Assembly (NCBI GenBank): GCA_963785765.1
Contig: CAWAWM010000003.1
Span: forward strand, 930,001 to 994,000
Length of the DNA stretch: 64,000 bases
DNA from: DATBGO01 sp963785765
GTDB taxonomy: Bacteria; Actinomycetota; Actinomycetes; Streptosporangiales; Streptosporangiaceae
Reading direction: 5' to 3'
Positions 1-8,927 of this stretch are shown here, piece after piece. Below the pieces are notes generated by a model. It was not told where the DNA came from and searched no databases. It saw nothing but the letters and a program-made list of their open reading frames with translations. The position numbers and the translations under genes were made by a program. Each line of letters starts with the position of its first letter. Position 1 is the first letter of the stretch.

Positions 1-350
1 ATCCTCGGGTCGCGCGCCCAGAAGCGGTAGACCGCCGCCAGGTGAAAGACGAACCTGGCCCCCGCGCACGCGGCCCGGACCGCAGCGAGGTCACGGATAT
101 CCAGGACGGCCCGTTCGGCATCAATGCTCGTCAGGTTGCGGTCGTCGGCACCCGGCTCGACCACCGCCACGACCTCGGCGCCCGTCGCCTGCACCGCCCG
201 GACGACAGCGGACCCGATGAACCCCGCGGCGCCGGTAATGACTACCCGGTTCCCTGGCTCAATCCGGTTTTCTGGCTCGATGCGGGTGGTCCAGGTCGCG
301 GGCTGCACATGGCGGCCGGCCTGTGCCGCGCCGTCCGGTCGGCTGCCCAT
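1..350 (-). CDS. NAD-dependent epimerase/dehydratase (SDR), N-terminal part only
   Basis: The 3' end lies beyond the left edge of the window; only the first ~116 residues are present. After ~38 poorly conserved residues the protein reads VVITGAAGFIGSAVVRAV, the glycine-rich Rossmann NAD(P)-binding loop of extended short-chain dehydrogenases. Further on it has a ...VLDIRDLAAVRAA segment and FVFHLAAVYRFWARDP, matching the D-x-R-D and H-L-A-A positions of nucleotide-sugar epimerases. The chosen start is the ATG at 350; a later start nearer the Rossmann loop is possible. The catalytic YxxxK is outside the window, so the substrate cannot be inferred. Confidence 0.75.
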   Translation of the reverse strand, partial: MGSRPDGAAQAGRHVQPATWTTRIEPENRIEPGNRVVITGAAGFIGSAVVRAVQATGAEVVAVVEPGADDRNLTSIDAERAVLDIRDLAAVRAACAGARFVFHLAAVYRFWARDPR

Positions 351-550
351 GGTGCCCGCCCTCCATGCTGTTCGCGGCCTCGCTGGCGCTGACCTGAGAG
401 GCGGGAACGGCGTGACGATAGTAACGTCGCCCGGCGCCGCCCGGCCGCCGCCACGCCCTGGCCGTCTGGTTCCGCTAAACACGAGGCCGGCGTTCTGCTG
501 ACCCGGTCCGGCGACGGCTCCGTCTTCCCTCCCGGGCGGGCTGCGCCGGC

Positions 551-2485
551 TCAGCTGCCGGTGAGCCAGGCAAAGCTCCACGGCGCCAGCTCCATCAGGC
601 CGGAGGCCATGACGAGGCCGCCGGCCGTGGAATGCACGTGACGAGGCTGACGCAGCCGCGCCCTGGCCACGACCCGGGCGTCGACCGTCTGGGGGAAGTC
701 GCTGAAGTTGGTGACGGCGAGGAACGGGGCGCTGCGCGGATGCGCCCGCAGGTACGCCAGCACCGTGCGGTTTTCGGTGGGCAAGATCTCGGTCACACCG
801 CCCGAACGCAGCGCGAGCAGTGCCTGCCGCGCGCCGATCAGCGCCCGGATCGCGGCGAAGACGCGCCCTTCCACCGAGTCCGGGTCGCTGCGCCAGGCCG
901 CCCTGGACCAGTCCATCACCGGCCGGTGCAGCCACCGGTTGTCGTCCCGGTGCGCCCGGTCCTCGCGCCAGTGCGGGTCATTGAGCATGGCCAGTTCGTC
1001 GCCCATGTAGATCAGCGGGATGCCGCCGAAGGAGAAAGCGACCGCGTACATCGACTCCAGCCGCCTGATCGCCGCACTGAGCTCCGCGTCGTTGCCCGAG
1101 GCCAGCGCGGCCTGGATACCGCAGAGCGACGCTGCGCTGCCGGAGATGCGGGCATCACCGGTGACCGGGTTCTCCTGGAACAGCGCACCCCGGGCGAACG
1201 ACCCGGGGAACTGGCCGGCGTAGAAGTCATTGAGGAACCGCCGGTGAGAGAAGCCGTTCAGCCCGACGGCGGCCGCGTCCTCATCGGACACGGCCCAGCC
1301 GATGTCGTCGTGGCAGCGCAGGTAGCTGGCCCAGGCGGTCGGCTCGGGCGCCGGGCGACGGCGCGCGAGCGCGCGGGTGGCAAGCCGCACATCGCGGCTG
1401 GCCAGGGTCGACCAGAGCATGACCATCAGCTGGTTGTCGTAGGCCAGGTCGCACTCTGGGCGGTACCTGTCATGACCGCCCAGGTACTGCACCAGCATGT
1501 CCGGGCTGACGATCGCCTCGGCCTTGAGCAGCAGGCCCGGCGCGGCCAGCCGCGTCAGGGACCGGAAGGCCTGAACGAGCAGATGAGCCTCGGGCTGGTT
1601 CTGGCAGTCGGTGCCCAGCCGCTTCCACAGGAACGGTGCCGCATCCAGCCGCAAGACATCGATGCCGCGGTTGGCCAGCGCGAACATCGTGCCGAGCAGG
1701 GCCCGGAAGACGGCCGGGTTGGCGTAGTTCAGGTCCCACTGGTAGTCGTGGAACGTTGTCCAGACCCAGCCCAGCCCGGGCACCTCGGTGAAGTTGCCCG
1801 GCGCCAGATCAGGAAATACCTCGGGCAGCGTCCGCTCGTAGGCGTCGGGCTCGGCCCGGTCCGGATAGATGAGGTACATCTGCTGGCAGGCCGGCTTCCC
1901 CGCCAGTGCCTTGCGGGCCCATTCGTGCTCCCGTGCGGTGTGGTTGAGAACCAGGTCGATGCACAGGGCGATGCCGCGTTCATGCAGGTCGGCGGCGAGC
2001 CCCTCGAGGTCGGCCATGGTGCCGACCCGCGGATCGACGGCGTCATAGTTCTCGACGGCGTAGCCGCCGTCATTTTCGCCGTCGCGCGGCTTGAGCAGCG
2101 GCATCAGGTGCAGGTACGTGATGCCGAGCTCGGTCAGGTAATCCAGCCGCTGCCGGAGGCCGGGCAGCGAGCCGGCGAATCGATCTGCATAGCAGACGTA
2201 CCCGATCATCCGGGAGCGCTGGAACCACGCCGGATCGATCTCGCGACGCCGATCAAGCATCCGCAGGGCCGCTGGACGTCGGGCGGCCGCTTCCAGGGCG
2301 TCACGAACGAGTTCGGTCACGAAGCCGGGCACGTCCACGACATCGCCATAGAGCCCCTCAAGCGGCTCGACGATGTCAAAGGACAGCTGTTCCAGGCGCG
2401 CCAGGAAGGCGTCGGCCTCCTGCGGGCCAAGCCGCTCCCGCGCGGCCGATTCCGTGGCCGGGTCTAGCTGAAACACGCGGGACAC
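551..2485 (-). CDS. Amylosucrase (GH13 family)
   Basis: A 644-aa GH13 enzyme that should build alpha-1,4-glucan from sucrose and release fructose (EC 2.4.1.4). The segment around residues 276-300 (DVLRLDAAPFLWKRLG) carries the nucleophile Asp281. Glu323 in LLKAEAIVSPD is the expected acid/base, and the HDD of CHDDIGW near 392-394 supplies the third acidic residue. The neighbourhood LKAEAIV...VQYLGG and CHDDIGWAVSDEDA is specific to amylosucrases rather than to other alpha-amylases, and the length matches the family (~630-650 aa). The start is GTG. The downstream epimerase is on the same strand ~200 nt away; the hemerythrin gene lies upstream on the same strand. A trehalose synthase-like role is less likely given these motifs. 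Confidence 0.88.
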   Translation of the reverse strand: MSRVFQLDPATESAARERLGPQEADAFLARLEQLSFDIVEPLEGLYGDVVDVPGFVTELVRDALEAAARRPAALRMLDRRREIDPAWFQRSRMIGYVCYADRFAGSLPGLRQRLDYLTELGITYLHLMPLLKPRDGENDGGYAVENYDAVDPRVGTMADLEGLAADLHERGIALCIDLVLNHTAREHEWARKALAGKPACQQMYLIYPDRAEPDAYERTLPEVFPDLAPGNFTEVPGLGWVWTTFHDYQWDLNYANPAVFRALLGTMFALANRGIDVLRLDAAPFLWKRLGTDCQNQPEAHLLVQAFRSLTRLAAPGLLLKAEAIVSPDMLVQYLGGHDRYRPECDLAYDNQLMVMLWSTLASRDVRLATRALARRRPAPEPTAWASYLRCHDDIGWAVSDEDAAAVGLNGFSHRRFLNDFYAGQFPGSFARGALFQENPVTGDARISGSAASLCGIQAALASGNDAELSAAIRRLESMYAVAFSFGGIPLIYMGDELAMLNDPHWREDRAHRDDNRWLHRPVMDWSRAAWRSDPDSVEGRVFAAIRALIGARQALLALRSGGVTEILPTENRTVLAYLRAHPRSAPFLAVTNFSDFPQTVDARVVARARLRQPRHVHSTAGGLVMASGLMELAPWSFAWLTGS

Positions 2486-2582
2486 CTACGTTCGGGAGCT
2501 CGCGGCGCGGTCAGCCGCTGTCCACACCCTAATATCAGGGGTCCCTGGTAGGCACCGGCTCCCTGGCCGGGCCGCGGCCGGG

Positions 2583-3248
2583 CTACCAGCGGCTGACCCT
2601 GGCGTACCGGGGTTTCCAGACCGCGCGGTAGAGCAGCCGCAGCGGCGGGGGCAGTTCGCCGAGTACCGCCGCGGCCCGCTCGGGCGGCGCGGCATCGAGC
2701 ATCCAGGCGAAGAACTCGGTGCCGCCGGACAGGCCGTTGCTCCTGCCGATCCGCGCACCTATTCGTCTCCACTCCGCGCCGGTCAAGGCGGTGCCGATCA
2801 GTGGCAGCGCGTCCCGTTCCTCGTGCCCGAGGTGGCCGGTCAGGTTCGTGGCCAGGGCGTCGATAACGTCCGCGAGCCGGTCGTGGGCCGGATCGGCGAA
2901 CGCCCGGTCAACCGCTGCCAGCAGCGGATCGATCCGCCCGTGCTCGGCCTCCATCGCGTCCAGGACGGACCTGGCGCCGTCGCTGCGGGCTAGCCGCCTG
3001 CCCAGCTCCGGCCAGATGAACTTGTCCTCGCCGCTGTGGTGCATGTGCAGCTGCCGCTTGAACACCTCCCAGCCGGTGCCGACCGCCTGGCGCCGCGCCG
3101 GGTCGGACAGGTCCGCGGACGCGGCCGCCCTGGCCAGGCTGACGAGATCGCGGCGGAAGGCATCGTGAGCCGCGATCATCACGGTCAGGTCGGCGTCGCC
3201 GGAACCGTGGCGGGCCGCATCGCTGCCCGGCAATCTCTGCGTCGTCAT
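2583..3248 (-). CDS. Hemerythrin HHE domain protein
   Basis: A 221-aa cytosolic protein whose first ~160 residues form a hemerythrin-like four-helix bundle. Candidate iron ligands are visible: His in IAAHDAFRR, HMHHSGEDKFIWPEL, EAEHGRIDPLL and HLGHEERDALPLI, the last being the HxxxE element. HHE proteins bind a di-iron centre and are linked to O2, NO or iron sensing and to damage repair; which applies here cannot be told. The C-terminal ~60 residues are a non-HHE extension common in actinobacterial members. A strong GGAGGAA ribosome-binding site precedes the ATG. It is on the same strand as the amylosucrase gene, with ~100 nt between them. Confidence 0.85.
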   Translation of the reverse strand: MTTQRLPGSDAARHGSGDADLTVMIAAHDAFRRDLVSLARAAASADLSDPARRQAVGTGWEVFKRQLHMHHSGEDKFIWPELGRRLARSDGARSVLDAMEAEHGRIDPLLAAVDRAFADPAHDRLADVIDALATNLTGHLGHEERDALPLIGTALTGAEWRRIGARIGRSNGLSGGTEFFAWMLDAAPPERAAAVLGELPPPLRLLYRAVWKPRYARVSRW

Positions 3249-3286
3249 GCGAGTTTCCTCCTCGTGCGGGTGTTGGCGCTCATGAC

Positions 3287-3523
3287 TTAGACGACGACGC
3301 GGCCCCCGGTTTTGTGACGGCTCAGGTAACCGGTCAGGCGGGCGCCAGCCGGGCCGCGGCCGGACGTCGCAGTCACCTCGTTCAGCGCCCGCAGCAAGCC
3401 CAGCCAGCCGGTAAACGGCAGCTCACCCTGCCCGCTGAGGCCGCCGGCGAAGCCGGGACAGCGAAGCACCCGGAGCCGGCCGACCGGAGGTTCGACGCTG
3501 TCGAGGTAGATACGGATTTCCAT
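3287..3523 (-). CDS. Small hypothetical protein (78 aa)
   Basis: This frame encodes a 78-aa protein beginning MEIRIYLDSVEPPVGRL and containing FTGWLGLLRALNEV. The pattern (an initial beta strand, an EPP-G-L turn, then an F-x-GWLGLLRAL helix) resembles short uncharacterised actinobacterial proteins. That is recollection, not a database match. Codon use is coding-like, with strong GC at third positions. The frame stays open upstream over the divergent Fpg gene, so the exact start is uncertain; GTG at 3529 is an alternative to ATG 3523. It lies between hemerythrin, whose ATG is ~40 nt downstream, and the divergently transcribed DNA glycosylase. Confidence 0.5.
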   Translation of the reverse strand: MEIRIYLDSVEPPVGRLRVLRCPGFAGGLSGQGELPFTGWLGLLRALNEVTATSGRGPAGARLTGYLSRHKTGGRVVV

Positions 3524-3674
3524 CCGCACATCGTTAACCGGGGCGGCCGGCGGCGACATCGGCCAGCTGGCCGATGTGGTGACCGTGCGCCCGCGCCGGC
3601 CAGTGCCCGGTTCACCAGGCAGGAGACTCACCCGATCGGCTCCGTGGCGCGCGGTCGGCGAGTAGAACGGGTGA

Positions 3675-4493
3675 GTGCCCGAGCTTCCCGAGGTCGAGAC
3701 CGCCCGCAGCCTGATTGCCGCTGAGGCACTGGACCGGCGCATCGCCGGGGTGGACGACACCGACACATTCGTCTGCCGGCCGCATTCCGCCGGCCAGTTG
3801 CGTGACGCGCTGGTCGGCCGCCGGCTCACCACGGCACGACGGCGCGGCAAGGCGATGTGGTGCGAGACTTCCGGGGCCGGCCGCGCGACCACGCCTGGCC
3901 CCGACCTCGGCATCCATCTGGGAATGGGCGGCCGCATCGTGGTGGCGTCCCCGGACGGCAGCGGGACCGAAGGCGGTGGCCCCCGCCGTCGCGACGCGCA
4001 GCCAGGCAAGCCCGAGTGGAATCGCTTCGTCCTGGAGTTCGCTGACGGCGGCAGCCTGACCCTGGTCGACAAGCGCCGGCTGGGACGCGTCCAGCTGAAC
4101 CCGGACATCGACGCGCTCGGCCCGGATGCCGGCGAGATCACGCCAGCGGAATTCCGCAGCCTGATCAGGAAGGGCACCATCGCGATCAAGGGCCGCCTGC
4201 TTGATCAGTCCAAGATCGCCGGAATCGGCAACCTGCTGGCCGATGAGCTGCTCTGGAAGGCCAGGGTACTGCCGTCGGCGCAGGTCGGCAGCCTGCAGCG
4301 CGCCGACGCCGACCGGCTGTACCGGGCCCTGCGGTCCGCCCTGGACTCCGCTCTCGCCAACGGCGGCGTGCACACCGGAGAGGTCATCTCGGCGCGGCGC
4401 CCGGGCGGGACATGCCCGCGCTGCGGCGCCGAGATGAAGCACGCAGCGGTGGCCGGCCGGTCGACCTGGTGGTGCTCGCGCGAGCAGGCCTGA
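3675..4493 (+). CDS. Formamidopyrimidine-DNA glycosylase family protein (Fpg/Nei)
   Basis: A 272-aa base-excision repair enzyme that should remove oxidised purines and nick the abasic site by beta/delta-elimination. The GTG start gives MPELPEVE, so Pro2 (the Schiff-base nucleophile) and Glu3 are in place. Lys59 in RRRGKAMW is the beta-hairpin lysine, and GIHLGMGGR and KGRLLDQSKIAGIGNLLADELLW (the helix-two-turn-helix region) are typical. The C-terminal zinc finger starts normally with CPRCG but ends WWCSREQA, so the fourth cysteine is replaced by Glu. Zinc binding may be weakened, or Glu may act as a ligand. The motif set favours Fpg (MutM-like) over Nei. No operon partner; pckG begins ~260 nt downstream. 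Confidence 0.85.
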   Translation: MPELPEVETARSLIAAEALDRRIAGVDDTDTFVCRPHSAGQLRDALVGRRLTTARRRGKAMWCETSGAGRATTPGPDLGIHLGMGGRIVVASPDGSGTEGGGPRRRDAQPGKPEWNRFVLEFADGGSLTLVDKRRLGRVQLNPDIDALGPDAGEITPAEFRSLIRKGTIAIKGRLLDQSKIAGIGNLLADELLWKARVLPSAQVGSLQRADADRLYRALRSALDSALANGGVHTGEVISARRPGGTCPRCGAEMKHAAVAGRSTWWCSREQA

Positions 4494-4721
4494 CCACCGT
4501 GGCCGGGCCAGCCCGGGCGCTCGCGGCGACTGGCGGCTGCCCGTCGTGACGATCCGGGCAGGTCAGGCAGCGCCGGCCCCAGGTACACGACGACCCAGGT
4601 CCAGTAATACGGTGACCTTCGGCCCTGTCCAGGCCGCCGTGAAACCGGACGATACTTGACCATAAGGACTTTTAGTCGTAACCGTCGGCCAGGGCTTGAC
4701 TGCAGGCACGATGGCTTGCAG

Positions 4722-4741
4722 CCTGTAAGTCCTATTACAGG
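4722..4741 (+). promoter_or_regulatory. Inverted repeat overlapping the pckG leader
   Basis: CCTGTAA (4722-4728) and TTACAGG (4735-4741) are perfect inverted arms separated by 6 nt. They end against the GGGGAG ribosome-binding site of pckG. The position fits an operator for a dimeric regulator or a hairpin masking the ribosome-binding site; the sequence alone does not distinguish them. Confidence 0.45.
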
Positions 4742-4751
4742 GGAGATAGCA

Positions 4752-6566
4752 ATGTCCAGCGCGGGTTTTCTAGATGATCAGACCGAAACACGCCTCCCCG
4801 AGCTGGCCGGGTGGGTTCGCGATATCTCGGAGCTCACCAAGCCTGACGACGTCGTCTGGTGTGACGGCTCGGAGGATGAGTGGGAGCGGCTGACCAGCCT
4901 GCTCGTCGAGAACGGCACCTTCACGCGGCTGAATCCGAAGCTGCGCCCGAACAGCTTCTACTGCGCGTCGGACCCCAGCGATGTGGCCCGCGTCGAGGAC
5001 CGCACGTTCATCTGCTCGGAGCAGGAATCCGACGCGGGCCCGACCAACAACTGGATCGCGCCAGCTGAGATGCGCGCGACCTTCGCGGAGGTCTTCGACG
5101 GCTGCATGCGCGGCCGCACCATGTACGTGATCCCGTTCTGCATGGGTCCCCTCGGCAGCAGCATCTCCCAGCTCGGGGTGGAGATCACCGACTCGCCCTA
5201 CGTGGTCGTATCGATGCGGATCATGACCAGGATGGGAGCGCCTGCGCTGCGGTCGATCGAGGAGACGGGGTCGTTCGTCCGCGCCGTCCACTCCGTCGGA
5301 GCGCCACTGGAGCCCGGCCAGCCGGACGTGCCGTGGCCGTGCAACAAGACAAAGTACATTTCGCACTTCCCTGAGACCCGGGAGATCTGGTCCTACGGCT
5401 CCGGCTACGGCGGCAACGCGCTGCTCGGGAAGAAGTGCTACGCGCTGCGGATCGCGTCGGTCATGGCGCGGGACGAGGGCTGGCTCGCCGAGCACATGCT
5501 CATCCTCAAGCTCACCCCGCCCGGCGGCGAGGCGAAGTACATCGCGGCGGCCTTCCCGTCCGCCTGCGGCAAGACCAACCTGGCCATGCTGCAGCCGACC
5601 ATTCCTGACTGGAAGGTCGAGGCCGTCGGGGACGACATCGCCTGGATGCGGTTCGGCGCTGACGGCAGGCTGTACGCGATCAACCCGGAAGCCGGCTTCT
5701 TCGGGGTCGCGCCTGGCACCGGCATGAAGACCAACGCCAATGCGGTCAAGACCATGTGGGGCAACAGCATCTTCACGAACGTCGCCCGCACCGACGACGG
5801 CGACGTGTGGTGGGAGGGCCTGACCGACGAGCCGCCCGCGCACCTGATTGACTGGAAGGGCCGGGACTGGACCCCTGGGTCGCCCGAGCCTGCGGCGCAT
5901 CCCAATGCCAGGTTCACCACGCCCGCCAGCCAGTGCCCGATCATCGCCCCGGAGTGGGATGACCCCGCGGGCGTGCCGATCTCGGCGATCCTGTTCGGTG
6001 GCCGGCGCGCCAGCACCGTGCCGCTGGTCATCGAGTCCTTTGACTGGGATCATGGCGTGTTCCTCGGGGCCAACATCGCCTCGGAGAAGACCGCGGCGGC
6101 CGAAGGCAGGGTCGGCGAACTGCGGCACGACCCGTTCGCCATGCTGCCGTTCTGCGGCTACAACATGGGCGATTACTTCGCGTACTGGCTCAAGATCGGC
6201 CAGACGGCCGATCCGGAGAAGCTGCCGCGGCTGTTCTATGTCAACTGGTTCCGTAAGGATGCGAGCGGCAAGTTCGTCTGGCCAGGCTTCGGCGAGAACA
6301 GCCGGGTGCTTAAGTGGATCATTGAGCGGCTGTCCGGCGACGCCAGGGCCACGGCGACCCCGATCGGCTACCTGCCGGCGCCGGGCTCACTGGACCTCGA
6401 CGGCCTCGACCTGAGCTGGGCTGACCTGGATCTGCTGCTCACGGTGGACACCCAGGCCTGGAAGCTGGAGGCGGAACACATCCCCGAGTTCTTCCGCAGC
6501 TTCCACCGCCACCTGCCCACCCGGCTCTGGGACCTGCACCAGGAGCTGGTCGACCGGCTCGGCTGA
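4752..6566 (+). CDS. pckG: Phosphoenolpyruvate carboxykinase (GTP)
   Basis: A 604-aa GTP-dependent PEP carboxykinase (EC 4.1.1.32) that converts oxaloacetate to PEP for gluconeogenesis. The kinase-1a loop with the reactive cysteine reads AFPSACGKTNLAM at about residue 280, followed by VGDDIAWMRFGADG and the ENGFFGV-like NPEAGFFGVAPGT. The motif RxxxPLEPGQPD...WPCN and YGSGYGGNALLGKKCYALR are family signatures. Length is normal (~600-620). I chose ATG 4752, preceded by GGGGAGATAGCA, over upstream in-frame codons, because the 32 extra residues are not conserved-looking. Monocistronic; an inverted repeat overlaps its leader. Confidence 0.95.
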   Translation: MSSAGFLDDQTETRLPELAGWVRDISELTKPDDVVWCDGSEDEWERLTSLLVENGTFTRLNPKLRPNSFYCASDPSDVARVEDRTFICSEQESDAGPTNNWIAPAEMRATFAEVFDGCMRGRTMYVIPFCMGPLGSSISQLGVEITDSPYVVVSMRIMTRMGAPALRSIEETGSFVRAVHSVGAPLEPGQPDVPWPCNKTKYISHFPETREIWSYGSGYGGNALLGKKCYALRIASVMARDEGWLAEHMLILKLTPPGGEAKYIAAAFPSACGKTNLAMLQPTIPDWKVEAVGDDIAWMRFGADGRLYAINPEAGFFGVAPGTGMKTNANAVKTMWGNSIFTNVARTDDGDVWWEGLTDEPPAHLIDWKGRDWTPGSPEPAAHPNARFTTPASQCPIIAPEWDDPAGVPISAILFGGRRASTVPLVIESFDWDHGVFLGANIASEKTAAAEGRVGELRHDPFAMLPFCGYNMGDYFAYWLKIGQTADPEKLPRLFYVNWFRKDASGKFVWPGFGENSRVLKWIIERLSGDARATATPIGYLPAPGSLDLDGLDLSWADLDLLLTVDTQAWKLEAEHIPEFFRSFHRHLPTRLWDLHQELVDRLG

Positions 6567-6599
6567 GGGCCCAGATGACCCGCACCGGACCCGGGACCA

Positions 6600-6860
6600 T
6601 CAGCCTGACCAGGCGTCGTGCTTCTTGCTTACGACATCCTCGGCTATCGACTTCTGCTGGCCTTCATCGGGGATGATGAGCCACGCCACCAGGTAGGCGA
6701 GGACGCCCGTGCCGCCCGTCACGAGCGAGACAACGGCCAAGATCAGCCGGATCACGGTCGCATCGAAGCCGAGGTAATCGGCGAGTCCCGCGCACACCCC
6801 GGCCAGCATCCTGCCGTCCCGCTTGCGCACCAGGACCTTGCTTCCGGTCTTGTCTGCCAT
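6600..6860 (-). CDS. PspC domain membrane protein
   Basis: An 86-aa protein consisting almost only of a PspC domain: RKRDGRMLAGVCAGLADYLG at residues 12-31, then a hydrophobic stretch IRLILAVVSLVTGGTGVLAYLVAWLIIP (two short or one long membrane segment), then an acidic/lysine tail. PspC proteins sit in the inner membrane and are tied to envelope-stress sensing in phage-shock systems. No pspA/B partner is next to it. It is convergent with pckG, and an AT-rich ~380-bp intergenic region lies upstream. Confidence 0.85.
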   Translation of the reverse strand: MADKTGSKVLVRKRDGRMLAGVCAGLADYLGFDATVIRLILAVVSLVTGGTGVLAYLVAWLIIPDEGQQKSIAEDVVSKKHDAWSG

Positions 6861-7244
6861 CCGAACCCTCTCCTGCGGACCGCGGTAGCTGCCACCGTCG
6901 GCGGCGGACTCCGGTACCTGGCTTCAGGCTATATTTGAATTATCAAACTAGCAATTCTCCCCGGAATAATTAATATCTTATCCAGTTTTCAGATCCAGAA
7001 ATGCGGGATCGAGTGAGCTTTGATTTGGGCCAGCAGCTCGCGCCCCCGAAAGGCCGGCATAATGATTAGACTCTGAACTCTTATCCGCGCGCAGCCGAGA
7101 TCAGGATATTCCGGCGGCCCTGAGCTCCGGCGGCACTGCGCCCGCCGCCGCGGTCGCCACGACCGTCGCCTGGTACCGAACCCAGATCAGCACGCCATAG
7201 GTCAGCACGCCATCGCGAACGCGTAGAGCCTTTAGGCTGGCCGG
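6861..7244. other. Intergenic region with AT-rich core
   Basis: The region contains a markedly AT-rich stretch (about 6925-7080) in an otherwise ~70% GC window. It sits between the PspC start (minus strand) and the mug start (plus strand), so it probably holds divergent promoters. I see no coding frame, tRNA or clear terminator. Confidence 0.4.
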
Positions 7245-7820
7245 GTGGTCAAGCCGACGGTGCCCCCGACTCGCCTGCCCAGGCCGACCCGAGACGAGCT
7301 GGCCGCGGCGGCCGGACGGACGATCGCCGACGTGGCCGCACCGGGCCTGCGCGTGCTATTTTCCGGAATCAATCCCGGCCTGTATTCGGCGGCCACCGGG
7401 CACCATTTCGCCAGGCCAGGCAACCGGTTCTGGCCCGCCCTGCACGTATCAGGGTTCACCGACCGCCAGCTTGGCCCGAGCGAGCAGGACCAGCTTCTCG
7501 GCCTCGGCCTGGGCATCACCAACATCGTGGCCCGCGCCACTGCCCGCGCCGACGAACTCGGGTCCGATGAGCTCATCGCCGGCGGCCAGGCGCTAGCGGC
7601 GAAGGTCCTCATGCTGCGTCCCCGGTGGCTAGCCGTGGTCGGGGTGACCGCCTACCGGACCTCCATGGGCAGGCCACGAGCCATGGTGGGCCCGCAGGAA
7701 CTCACGATCGGCGCGACGCGGGTATGGGTATTGCCCAATCCCAGCGGGCTGAACGCCTCGTACCAGATTGACCGGCTCGCGGCGGAGTTCGGGCGCCTTC
7801 GGCAGGCCGCTACCGGCTGA
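7245..7820 (+). CDS. mug: G/U mismatch-specific uracil-DNA glycosylase
   Basis: A 191-aa Mug-family glycosylase that excises uracil (and ethenocytosine in characterised members) mispaired with guanine. The active-site motif is LRVLFSGINPGLYSA at residues ~36-50, where the GINPG loop carries the Asn that positions water. GHHFARPGNRFWPALH follows, and the leucine-loop-like VLPNPSGLNASY sits near residue 165. These match the Mug/TDG family (GINPG, NPSGLN). The start is GTG. The gene is solitary; a membrane protein gene converges from the right, ~65 nt away. Confidence 0.92.
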   Translation: MVKPTVPPTRLPRPTRDELAAAAGRTIADVAAPGLRVLFSGINPGLYSAATGHHFARPGNRFWPALHVSGFTDRQLGPSEQDQLLGLGLGITNIVARATARADELGSDELIAGGQALAAKVLMLRPRWLAVVGVTAYRTSMGRPRAMVGPQELTIGATRVWVLPNPSGLNASYQIDRLAAEFGRLRQAATG

Positions 7821-7886
7821 GCCCGGGCAGCAGGAACCCGGGCCATCCGAGCTGGCCGCCCGGGGAGACGGCGGCTGGGGCTGTTC

Positions 7887-8609
7887 TCAGACTGCGGGTA
7901 GTTCGTCGGCCGCGGCGACCTCGCTGCGCGGCGGCTCGGGCCGCCGGTGCAGTAGCCGCAGCAGGTAGAACGCCGCGAAGCTGACCAGCGACCATTGCGC
8001 CCAGTCCTCGATCAGCGCAGCCTTATCGATCTCCGGAGTGCCCTGATAGGCGGTCAGGAACCGCACCGGATAGCCCTGCGCCAGCCCGATGCAGCGGTCC
8101 GGCAGCTGAGCCAGCGTCGCTCCGGCCGGCCCGCAGCCGGGTATCGCCGCAAAGCTCATGCTCCCGAGGTACAGGAGGGTCACGACCAGGCCGGCGAGCA
8201 GCGCGATCAGGGGCATCCAGGTCGGCACCCGGTACGGCGCAGATGTCGGTGCGGCCCAGCCGGCCAGCGGGTCTTGCCGCGTGCGCTCATGCACCGCCGG
8301 GCTCACGAGCAGGGCGATCTGGCCCGCGAAGACAGCCAGGAGCAGCAGGACCACGGGACTCCAGGAGCGGGAACTGATGACCGCGGCCTCGGCAACGGAA
8401 AGCATGCTGGCGATGATCAGGATGACTCGCGAGAGCCGCCCGCCGCGCGATACCCGCCAGGCCAGGAACGCGGCCAGCGGGAGCCAGGGCGCCTGGGCTC
8501 GCTGCGGCAGCGCCGGGTGGGCGACGGCGGCAGCCGCGACGGCGAGCACTTCGAGTACGACGTACCAGGCGAGCAGCTGGCCAGGCCCGCTGCGCCAAAT
8601 CCTCGACAT
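7887..8609 (-). CDS. Hypothetical multi-pass membrane protein
   Basis: About 240 residues with hydrophobic segments near 8-30 (LLAWYVVLEVLAVAAAAVA), 60-80, 84-108 (VVLLLLAVFAGQIALLVS), 130-155 (LIALLAGLVVTLLYLG) and 205-225 (SLVSFAAFYLLRLL), giving four to five membrane helices and an acidic C-terminus. An extracytoplasmic loop contains two cysteines (IPGCGPAG...PDRCIGLA). No family is recognised. I chose ATG 8609 (MSRIWRSG); the frame stays open to 8672, but those residues are not convincing. Confidence 0.6.
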   Translation of the reverse strand: MSRIWRSGPGQLLAWYVVLEVLAVAAAAVAHPALPQRAQAPWLPLAAFLAWRVSRGGRLSRVILIIASMLSVAEAAVISSRSWSPVVLLLLAVFAGQIALLVSPAVHERTRQDPLAGWAAPTSAPYRVPTWMPLIALLAGLVVTLLYLGSMSFAAIPGCGPAGATLAQLPDRCIGLAQGYPVRFLTAYQGTPEIDKAALIEDWAQWSLVSFAAFYLLRLLHRRPEPPRSEVAAADELPAV

Positions 8610-8927
8610 GGCCGGCCTCGTCTCGGTCAATCCGGCGCATAAGCAATAAAACGGTGTACCAAGCATAGGCACCCCGGCAGGCGGGATCGCATCCGGCGAC
8701 CCACGACTGCGGTGGCGGCGGACAAATCCCCGCCGCGCACCGCAAGTCCGTCGGCCAGGCGCGGTGACGTGGTACTGCTCGCGGTCTCGCCGTTGCCCGC
8801 CGGCGTCAGCCGCCGAGTCTGCGCAGACTGCAACGAAAGCGAGGCCGGGCCCGGGGCCAACAGCCAGGGTGGCGGTACAGCCGACGACGCCGTCGACCCC
8901 AACCGGGACATGATCGCATGGTTGCGA

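Noticed and set aside
632..2467. Long plus-strand frame opposite amylosucrase
   Set aside because: It is an antisense shadow; the minus strand has full family motifs.
4770..6128. Long minus-strand frame opposite pckG
   Set aside because: Arg/Gly-rich antisense shadow of a well-identified gene.
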